NCBI RefSeq assembly: GCF_902499075.1
Contig: NZ_CABVPP010000004.1
Coordinates: forward strand, 1 to 64,000
DNA length: 64,000 bases
Source: Burkholderia pseudomultivorans
Lineage (GTDB): Bacteria; Pseudomonadota; Gammaproteobacteria; Burkholderiales; Burkholderiaceae
Reading direction: 5' to 3'
In this document: positions 58,304-64,000 of the stretch, piece by piece
Position numbering within the stretch: position 1 is the stretch's first letter
How the letters are laid out: each line of letters starts with the position of its first letter
Made by a program: the position numbers and the translations under genes
The notes under the pieces: generated by a model
The model's database searches: none
Seen by the model: only the letters and a program-made list of their open reading frames with translations
What the model was told of the DNA's origin: nothing

Positions 58304-58673
58304 GTCTCCTCCATTGCGTCTGTCGGCGGCAGTGACGCGCCGCGCCGCGGCCGAAGCGAAACCGGCAGCGGCGTGGCCGATCACCGAACACCGGTGACGT
58401 TACTTACAGTTAACGATGAACTATCAGTTAACAATAGCACGCACTTCGCCGGGTCCACCGTACTAGCGCAATTTCCTATTGACGCAAGCTCTATGCGACG
58501 CGTTCCTGATTTGCAGCAAACGTCATACGAATTTTGCTGTTTGATGCCGCCAAATTCGCGGCCAATCTCGGGATAACCCTGATCCCAAATCGCTCACGCA
58601 TCTTCTATATTTCGTTAACCGTCAGTTTTAACGTAACCACCAGTTAATCAAATACGACATCCGAGCCGACGCC
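58304..58673. promoter_or_regulatory. AT-rich divergent control region with CAGTTAA repeats
   Basis: CAGTTAAC occurs at 58407-58414 and 58425-58432 (18 bases apart, permease side). CGTTAAC at 58613-58619, CAGTTTTAACG from 58623 and CAGTTAAT at 58641-58648 lie on the oxygenase side. GGGAT (58570-58574) and ATCCC (58582-58586) form an inverted repeat in between. The region is much more AT-rich than the genes. A regulator with GTTAA-type half sites probably controls both directions. Confidence 0.5.
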
Positions 58674-59822
58674 ATGACCTATCTGCCCATCGAATTCCAC
58701 CAGAAAGCCAAGCTGCCGCAACTGCCGGCCGATTTCTGCTCGAACCCGGAACTCGCGTGGACGATTCCGAAAACCTATTACACGTCGCAGGAGGTCTTCA
58801 AGGTCGAGGAAGAGAAGATCTTCGCGGACACGTGGATCTGCGTCGCGCACCGCAGCGAACTGGCCGACGCGAACCAGTATGTCACGCGCGAAGTGATCGG
58901 CGAGAACGTGCTGATCGTGCGCGGCAAGGACAAGGTGCTGCGTGCGTTCTACAACGTCTGCCCGCACCGCGGCCATCAGCTGCTCGAAGGCAGCGGCAAG
59001 GCGAAGAACGTGATCACGTGCCCGTACCACGCATGGACGTTCAAGCTCGACGGCGCGCTCGCGCACGCGAACAACTGCGATCACGTGATGGCGTTCGACA
59101 AGGAGAACGCACGCCTCGTGCCGGTCAAGGTCGAGGAATACGCGGGCTTCGTGTTCATCAACCTGAACCCGAACGCCGGCACGGTCGAGGAGCAGTTGCC
59201 CGGCATGGAGGCGCGCCTGCGCGCTGCGTGCCCGGTGATCGACGACCTGAAGCTCGCCGCGCGCTTCGTCAGCGAGACGCCCGCGAACTGGAAGTCGATC
59301 GTCGACAACTATCTCGAGTGCTACCACTGCGGCCCCGCGCACCCCGGCTTCTCCGACTCGGTGAAGATCGACCAGTACACGCACACGCTGCACGGCAACT
59401 GGACGCTGCAGTTCGGTCACGCGGAATCGTCGGAGCGTTCGTTCAAGCTCGACCCGTCGATCCAGGACGCGAGCTTCCAGGGCTTCTGGGCGTGGCCGTG
59501 CACGATGTTCAACGTGCCGCCGGGCGCGGATTTCATGACGGTGATCCATGAATTCCCGGTCAACGCCGAAGTGACGCTGCAGCACTACGACATCTATTTC
59601 CTGAACGAAGCGCTGACCGACTATCAGAAGAACCTGATCGAGTGGTACCGCAACGTGTTCCGCCCGGAAGACCTGCGCCTCGTCGAAAGCGTGCAGAAGG
59701 GGCTGAAGTCGCGCGGCTATCGCGGCCAAGGACGAATCATGGTGGACCAGCGCCGCAGCGGCATCAGCGAACACGGCATCGCGCACTTCCATCATCTGCT
59801 CGCACAAAAGTATCAGGACTGA
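58674..59822 (+). CDS. Rieske oxygenase, CntA/YeaW-type (carnitine monooxygenase-like)
   Basis: A 382-residue oxygenase. The Rieske [2Fe-2S] ligands are C96, H98, C116 and H119 (CPHRGH, CPYHAW). The mononuclear iron site uses H218 and H223 in the NYLECYHCGPAH segment plus a C-terminal Asp. The bridging position is Glu215, not the usual Asp; this is the mark of CntA and related quaternary-amine oxygenases. CntA splits L-carnitine into trimethylamine and malic semialdehyde. A semialdehyde dehydrogenase and a CntB-type reductase follow, as expected. Glycine-betaine or proline-betaine oxygenases are the alternative. Confidence 0.85.
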   Translation: MTYLPIEFHQKAKLPQLPADFCSNPELAWTIPKTYYTSQEVFKVEEEKIFADTWICVAHRSELADANQYVTREVIGENVLIVRGKDKVLRAFYNVCPHRGHQLLEGSGKAKNVITCPYHAWTFKLDGALAHANNCDHVMAFDKENARLVPVKVEEYAGFVFINLNPNAGTVEEQLPGMEARLRAACPVIDDLKLAARFVSETPANWKSIVDNYLECYHCGPAHPGFSDSVKIDQYTHTLHGNWTLQFGHAESSERSFKLDPSIQDASFQGFWAWPCTMFNVPPGADFMTVIHEFPVNAEVTLQHYDIYFLNEALTDYQKNLIEWYRNVFRPEDLRLVESVQKGLKSRGYRGQGRIMVDQRRSGISEHGIAHFHHLLAQKYQD

Positions 59823-59846
59823 CACCCGCACCAGGACGACATCGAC

Positions 59847-61307
59847 ATGACTTCCCTTCAACAACCGGGCCTGCTGCGCGAGCAGGCATACATTGCCGGC
59901 GCGTGGCGCGGCGCCGACGACGGCGCGGTGCTCGACGTCACCAATCCGTCGACCGGCGAGCTGATCGCACGCGTGCCGAACATGGGCGCCGCCGAGGCGC
60001 GCGCCGCGATCGAGGCCGCGCATACGGCGTTCGCGACGTGGCGCAAGACCACCGCGAAGGAGCGCGCGCGCCTGCTGCGCAACTGGTTCGAGCTCATCAT
60101 GGCGCGCCAGGAAGACCTCGCGGTGCTGATGACGCGCGAGCAGGGCAAGCCGCTCGCCGAAGCACGCGGCGAGATCGCCTATGCGGCGTCGTTCGTCGAA
60201 TGGTTCGCCGAGCAGGCCAAGCGCATCGACGGCGACGTGATCCCGAGCCCGAACCCCGATCAGCGCCTCGTCGTGACGAAGGAGCCGGTCGGCGTGTGCG
60301 CGGCGATCACGCCGTGGAATTTCCCCGCGGCGATGATCACGCGCAAGGCCGCCCCCGCGCTCGCGGCCGGCTGCACGATCGTGATCAAGCCCGCGAACGA
60401 AACGCCGTTGTCCGCGTTCGCGCTCGCGGCGCTCGCCGAGGAAGCCGGCATTCCGGCGGGCGTCGTCAACGTCGTGACCGGCAAGTCGCGCGAGATCGGT
60501 GCGGAAATGACCTCGAGCCCGCTCGTGAAGAAGCTGACCTTCACCGGTTCGACCGAAGTCGGCCGGCTGCTGATGCGCCAGTGCTCGGACACCGTCAAGA
60601 AGATGTCGCTCGAGCTGGGCGGCAACGCGCCGTTCATCGTGTTCGACGATGCCGACCTCGACCGCGCGGTCGAAGGCGCGCTGCTGTCGAAGTACCGCAA
60701 CGCGGGCCAGACCTGCGTGTGCGCGAACCGCTTCTTCGTGCACGACACCGTGTACGACGAATTCTGCCGCCGCTTCGCGGAGCGCGTCGCGGCGTTCCAT
60801 GTCGGCGACGGTTTCGATGCCGGCGTCAACATCGGCCCGCTGATCAACGAAGCCGCGCGCGACAAGGTCGACGGCCTCGTGCGCGACGCGGTCGCGCAAG
60901 GTGCGCGCGTGCTGGTGGGCGGCGCACCGCACGCGCGCGGCGGCAACTTCTACGCGCCGACCGTGCTGGCGGACGCGAAGCCGGGGATGGCCGTGCTGAG
61001 CGAGGAAATCTTCGGGCCCGTCGCGCCGATCGTGCGCTTCACGAGCGACGACGAAGTCGTGCGTCTCGCGAACCACTCGATCTACGGCCTCGCCGCGTAC
61101 TTCTACAGCCGCGACATCGGCCGCGTGTGGCGCGTGGCCGAGCAGCTCGAATACGGGATCGTCGGCATCAACAGCGGCCTGATCTCGAACGAAGTGGCGC
61201 CGTTCGGCGGCGTCAAGCAGTCGGGCATCGGACGCGAAGGCTCCAAGTACGGGATCGACGATTTCCTGTCGATCAAATACCTGTGCATGGGCGGCGTGAG
61301 CGCCTGA
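59847..61307 (+). CDS. Semialdehyde dehydrogenase (GabD-like; likely malic semialdehyde)
   Basis: A 486-residue aldehyde dehydrogenase 24 bases after the oxygenase gene. Catalytic Cys290 is in NAGQTCVCANR and the base Glu256 in LELGGN. It is closest in style to succinate-semialdehyde dehydrogenases (EQGKPLAEARGEI, TPWNFPAAMITRK, PFGGVKQSGIGREGS). Between CntA and CntB homologues it should oxidise the malic semialdehyde released from carnitine; for (R)-carnitine the product is D-malate. That use is inferred from position. Confidence 0.9.
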   Translation: MTSLQQPGLLREQAYIAGAWRGADDGAVLDVTNPSTGELIARVPNMGAAEARAAIEAAHTAFATWRKTTAKERARLLRNWFELIMARQEDLAVLMTREQGKPLAEARGEIAYAASFVEWFAEQAKRIDGDVIPSPNPDQRLVVTKEPVGVCAAITPWNFPAAMITRKAAPALAAGCTIVIKPANETPLSAFALAALAEEAGIPAGVVNVVTGKSREIGAEMTSSPLVKKLTFTGSTEVGRLLMRQCSDTVKKMSLELGGNAPFIVFDDADLDRAVEGALLSKYRNAGQTCVCANRFFVHDTVYDEFCRRFAERVAAFHVGDGFDAGVNIGPLINEAARDKVDGLVRDAVAQGARVLVGGAPHARGGNFYAPTVLADAKPGMAVLSEEIFGPVAPIVRFTSDDEVVRLANHSIYGLAAYFYSRDIGRVWRVAEQLEYGIVGINSGLISNEVAPFGGVKQSGIGREGSKYGIDDFLSIKYLCMGGVSA

Positions 61308-61317
61308 TCCCCGTGAC

Positions 61318-61349
61318 AGGCGCGCGCGCTTCGGCCGCGCGCCTTTTCT
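61318..61349 (+). terminator. Intrinsic terminator or attenuator inside the oxygenase operon
   Basis: AGGCGCGCG (61318-61326) pairs with CGCGCGCCT (61336-61344), the loop containing GCTTCGGC (a stable UUCG tetraloop), followed by TTTTCT. It lies between the dehydrogenase and reductase genes, so part of the transcripts should stop there. It may set a lower level of reductase than oxygenase. Confidence 0.75.
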
Positions 61350-61394
61350 GCTGTCCCGAATCCCCTGCTTTTCCCGCCGGCAAAGGAATGCCTG

Positions 61395-62360
61395 ATGAAC
61401 GCCCGTGAATCGATCTTCGTCGACGTCGTCGCCGTCGAGACCCTGACCCCGCTGATCAAGCGCTTCACGCTCGCGCTGCCCGACGGCGCACCGTTGCCGC
61501 CGTTCAGCGGCGGCGCCCACGTGCTCGTGTCGATGCAGAACGGCGAGCAGTGGCACCACAACGCGTACTCGCTGCTGAGCTCGCCGCACGACACGCGCCA
61601 ATACCAGATTGCGGTGCGCCGCGAGGAAGCGTCGCGCGGCGGTTCGGCGTTCATGCACGAGCATGTCGCGGCCGGCACGCGGCTCGCGATCGGCTCGCCC
61701 GCGAACCTGTTCGAACTTGCACGCAACGCGCGCCGCCATGTGTTCATCGCCGGCGGCATCGGCATCACGCCGTTCCTCGCGCAACTCGCCGAGCATGCGC
61801 CGGGCGGCGACGTCGAACTCGAACTGCACTACGCGTACCGCAGCCCCGAACACGGCGCGTTCGTCGACGAGCTGAAGGCCGGCCCGCATGCGGCGAACGT
61901 GCATACGTACGTCGACAGCCTCGGCCAGCGCCTCGATCTGATGCGCCTGTTCAAGACGCTGCCCGCCGATGCGCACGTCTACGTATGCGGACCGCAGGGC
62001 CTGAACGACGCCGTCTATGCGAATGCCGCGCTGCTCGGCTGGCCGAAGTCGCAGCTCCATTCCGAACAGTTCGCCGCGACCGATACGGCCGGCCGGGCCT
62101 TCACCGTCGTGCTCGCGCGCTCGGGCATCGAGCTCGAGGTGCCCGAGGACACGACGATCCTGCAGGCGATCGAGCGCGCCGGCGTAAAGATCGATTCGCT
62201 GTGCCGCGAAGGCGTGTGCGGTACCTGCGAGGTTGCGATCCTCGAAGGCGAGGCCGATCACCGCGACCAGTATCTCGACGACGACGAAAAGGCCGCGCAG
62301 AAGACGATCCTGCTGTGCGTCTCGCGTGCGCGCACGCCGCGCCTCGTGATCGACCTGTAA
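61395..62360 (+). CDS. Oxygenase reductase, CntB/YeaX-type
   Basis: A 321-residue class IA reductase that passes electrons from NAD(P)H to the Rieske oxygenase. It has an FMN-binding barrel (HHNAYSLLSSPHD, residues about 55-67), a nucleotide-binding part (FIAGGIGITPFLAQL, about 116-130; YVCGPQGL) and a C-terminal plant-type 2Fe-2S domain with Cys270, Cys275, Cys278 and Cys308. This is the CntB/YeaX order. The gene follows a terminator-like hairpin. Confidence 0.9.
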   Translation: MNARESIFVDVVAVETLTPLIKRFTLALPDGAPLPPFSGGAHVLVSMQNGEQWHHNAYSLLSSPHDTRQYQIAVRREEASRGGSAFMHEHVAAGTRLAIGSPANLFELARNARRHVFIAGGIGITPFLAQLAEHAPGGDVELELHYAYRSPEHGAFVDELKAGPHAANVHTYVDSLGQRLDLMRLFKTLPADAHVYVCGPQGLNDAVYANAALLGWPKSQLHSEQFAATDTAGRAFTVVLARSGIELEVPEDTTILQAIERAGVKIDSLCREGVCGTCEVAILEGEADHRDQYLDDDEKAAQKTILLCVSRARTPRLVIDL

Positions 62361-62375
62361 ATTTTTCCGCGCGCC

Positions 62376-62400
62376 GTATCCGGTAAACTACGCCGGATAC
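62376..62400. promoter_or_regulatory. 8-base inverted repeat after the reductase gene
   Basis: GTATCCGG (62376-62383) and CCGGATAC (62393-62400) are perfectly inverted around TAAACTACG, 16 bases after the reductase stop. There is no T-run. It may be an operator for the XRE-PAS gene or a weak transcript end. Confidence 0.45.
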
Positions 62401-62432
62401 AGGAACCCCGGCGCGCCGTTCCTTTTCGACGC

Positions 62433-62481
62433 GGCGGCATCGCCCGCGGCCCGCCCTTCGCGCGCCGCGGGCGATGCCGCC
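62433..62481. promoter_or_regulatory. 18-base perfect hairpin upstream of the XRE-PAS gene
   Basis: Bases 62433-62450 and 62464-62481 are an 18-base perfect inverted repeat with a 13-base loop. It ends 40 bases before ATG 62522 and is not followed by a T-run. It may be a factor-independent stop for the preceding operon or a leader structure controlling the regulator. Confidence 0.6.
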
Positions 62482-62521
62482 TTGTCGTCTGGCCGCGCGC
62501 CGCCGTCAGAAAGAGGAATGG

Positions 62522-63592
62522 ATGTCCGAGGATACGTTCGCGTTCCGTCTCAAGGTGCTCCTCGAGCACAAGAAGCTGAGCCTGCAGCAAGTGGCCGACG
62601 CGGTCGGCATTTCGCGGCCGGCCGTGCACAAGTGGACGCGCGGCGGCGAGATCGACTATTCCAACCTGCGCAAGCTCGCCGCGTTCCTCGACGTCAACTG
62701 GGTCTGGCTGCGCTACGGCGACGATGCGGTGAAGGATCTCGGCATCGGCGCGCAGCCCGAACTGCCGATGACGGACCTGCGCCGTCGCTATACCGCCGAA
62801 ATCGTGTCGAGCGAAGCGCGCATGAAGCACGCGCAGGAAGCGGCCGGCATCGTCACCTGGGAATGGAATCTCGTGTCCGACGAGCTGATCTATTCCGACA
62901 ACTGCGCGAAGCTGTACGGCCGCGAGATTCACAGCAACGAGGAGTTCTGGGACATCCTGCATCCCGACGAGCGCAGCTGGCTCAACAGCCGCGCGCTGCA
63001 GGAAGCGATCGACGCGCGCAAGCCGTACGTGTGGGAGTTCCGGATCGTGCTGCCGGACGGCACCGTGCGCTGGATCGAATCGCGCACCGCGACGCTCGTC
63101 GACGATGCGGGCCGGCCGACGCGGATGGTCGGCACGACGATCGACATCAGCGCGCGCAAGTCGCTGGAACAGCAGCTGCGTGCGCAGATCGCGCTGCTCG
63201 CCGACGCCGAGCGTCTGGCCGGGCGCGGCGCGTGGCAATGGCGGCAGGCGCCCGATGAAGTGATGGTCTCGGACGAATGGTGCCGGCTGTTCGGCGTCGA
63301 GCGTGACGATGCGCCGCATCGTCATGCGCAAGTGCAGGCACGCGTGCATCCGGACGATCGCGCCGCGCGCGATGCCGCGCTGCAGGAAGCGATGACGAAG
63401 CACGGCGACTATCGCGCGTTGTACCGCGCGCTGCTGCCCGACGGCACCGTGCGGCTGATGCTCGAGCAGGGTCACGCGCGGCCCGACGACGAAGGCGACG
63501 GCGTGCGTGTGACGGCGATGTGCCGCGCAGCGGAACCCGCCGACGCGATCGCATTCGCCGCGCAACCGGCCGCGGCGACCACGCCGCACTGA
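62522..63592 (+). CDS. XRE-type regulator with two PAS domains
   Basis: A 356-residue protein starting at ATG 62522 after AAAGAGGAATGG. Residues 8-62 are an XRE/Cro helix-turn-helix (LSLQQVADAVGISRPAVHKWTRGG). Residues about 95-215 are a PAS/PAC domain of the PAS_3 type (WEWNLVSDELIYSDNCAKLYG, FRIVLPDGTVRWIESR), and residues 225-335 a second, more divergent PAS copy. No kinase or GGDEF output follows, so sensing should act directly on DNA binding. It sits between the oxygenase operon and the D-malate/tartrate dehydrogenase gene and may respond to redox state or a ligand. The HTH-PAS-PAS arrangement is uncommon. Confidence 0.8.
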   Translation: MSEDTFAFRLKVLLEHKKLSLQQVADAVGISRPAVHKWTRGGEIDYSNLRKLAAFLDVNWVWLRYGDDAVKDLGIGAQPELPMTDLRRRYTAEIVSSEARMKHAQEAAGIVTWEWNLVSDELIYSDNCAKLYGREIHSNEEFWDILHPDERSWLNSRALQEAIDARKPYVWEFRIVLPDGTVRWIESRTATLVDDAGRPTRMVGTTIDISARKSLEQQLRAQIALLADAERLAGRGAWQWRQAPDEVMVSDEWCRLFGVERDDAPHRHAQVQARVHPDDRAARDAALQEAMTKHGDYRALYRALLPDGTVRLMLEQGHARPDDEGDGVRVTAMCRAAEPADAIAFAAQPAAATTPH

Positions 63593-63633
63593 CGTCCGGC
63601 TGCCCGCGCATCTCGCATCGCGTACGGCGAGCG

Positions 63634-64000
63634 TCAGAGTGCGGCCGCGACCGCCTTGCCGACCGCCGTCGTATCGGCCGTGCCGCCCATGTCGGGCGTG
63701 CGCGGCCCGCTCACGAGCACCGTCTCGATCGCGCGCATGATGGCGTCGTGCGCGTCCTTGAAGCGTGCGTCGCCATCGCCGAGGAAATCCAGCATCATCG
63801 CGCCGGACCAGATCATCGCGATCGGGTTGGCGATGTTCTTGCCGAAGATGTCCGGTGCCGAGCCGTGCACGGGCTCGAACAGCGACGGAAAGGTGCGCTC
63901 CGGATTCAGGTTCGCCGATGCGGCGAGACCGATCGTACCCGTGCATGCAGGACCGAGATCCGACAGGATGTCGCCGAACAGGTTCGAGGCGACGACCACG
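63634..64000 (-). CDS. Tartrate/D-malate dehydrogenase, C-terminal part
   Basis: The last 121 residues of a decarboxylating dehydrogenase of the isocitrate/isopropylmalate family; the start lies beyond the right edge. The VVASNLFGDILSDLGPACTG stretch contains a metal-binding Asp, and FEPVHGSAPDIFGKNIANP is the NAD-binding signature. The VVASNLFGDI wording and the ANLNPERTFPSLFEPVHG run are those of tartrate dehydrogenase/D-malate dehydrogenase (TtuC/DmlA), which turns D-malate into pyruvate and carbon dioxide. That would complete the carnitine route encoded next to it. Confidence 0.85.
   Translation of the reverse strand, partial: VVVASNLFGDILSDLGPACTGTIGLAASANLNPERTFPSLFEPVHGSAPDIFGKNIANPIAMIWSGAMMLDFLGDGDARFKDAHDAIMRAIETVLVSGPRTPDMGGTADTTAVGKAVAAAL

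Noticed and set aside
58644-62261. Very long minus-strand open frame (about 1205 codons) opposite the Rieske oxygenase operon
   Set aside because: It is a shadow frame caused by high third-position GC: the product is Arg/Asp/Val-rich repeats without domains, and the plus strand codes for three well-recognised enzymes.

Overview
The window looks like one chromosomal stretch of a high-GC betaproteobacterium, most likely Burkholderia (cepacia-complex type). The grounds are the uniform high GC with strong third-position bias, the Burkholderia-style porin, TRAP, MHS and LysR families, a squalene-hopene cyclase, and a dense set of catabolic operons each with its own regulator. I see no rRNA, tRNA, insertion sequence, phage gene or CRISPR array. 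Almost everything is metabolism, transport and local regulation.

Layout. 0-12.2 kb: the tail of a proline iminopeptidase; then a TonB receptor divergent from a PQQ alcohol dehydrogenase that carries the extra metal-binding Asp of lanthanide-dependent (XoxF/PedH/ExaF) enzymes. The dehydrogenase is followed by a protein fusing a periplasmic binding domain to a c-type cytochrome, a HiPIP, an RpoD-like sigma factor, acetyl-CoA synthetase and a porin. The receptor, dehydrogenase and acetyl-CoA synthetase genes all have a sigma-54 type -24/-12 element with a shared GGCATGC core and nearby TGT-N11-ACA repeats, so I read this as a regulon running from alcohol to acetyl-CoA.

12.5-28 kb: an MHS-family transporter; a TRAP transporter (dctPQM order) divergent from a lipoprotein polygalacturonase (GH28), suggesting pectin use; a small zinc-ribbon protein; an FCD-type GntR regulator; an unknown lipoprotein; a second MHS transporter divergent from a DapA-family enzyme, with identical inverted AT-rich operator-like sites between them; a LuxR-type regulator; and a TetR regulator divergent from squalene-hopene cyclase (28.1-30.2 kb) with a palindrome between them.

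30-44.6 kb: two paralogous copies of a three-subunit flavin/iron-sulfur dehydrogenase of the opine-oxidase / HcnABC / D-hydroxyproline-dehydrogenase family. Each has its own OccR/NocR-like LysR regulator and its own uptake protein (an amino-acid binding protein for copy 1, a complete PotABCD-like importer for copy 2). A further DadA-type oxidase and a RidA imine deaminase end the second operon. 44.6-48.3 kb: class C beta-lactamase-like protein, a FlxA-like coiled coil, a tiny membrane protein and a beta-propeller protein.

48.3-56.6 kb: a frameshifted M81/MlrC peptidase gene, aldehyde dehydrogenase, class III aminotransferase and APC permease, divergent from an AraC regulator (an amine or amino acid pathway). 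55.7-64 kb: a LysR regulator and NCS1 permease divergent from a CntA/YeaW-type Rieske oxygenase, a semialdehyde dehydrogenase and a CntB/YeaX-type reductase. These are followed by an XRE-PAS regulator and the end of a tartrate/D-malate dehydrogenase gene, which together fit carnitine to trimethylamine plus D-malate to pyruvate.
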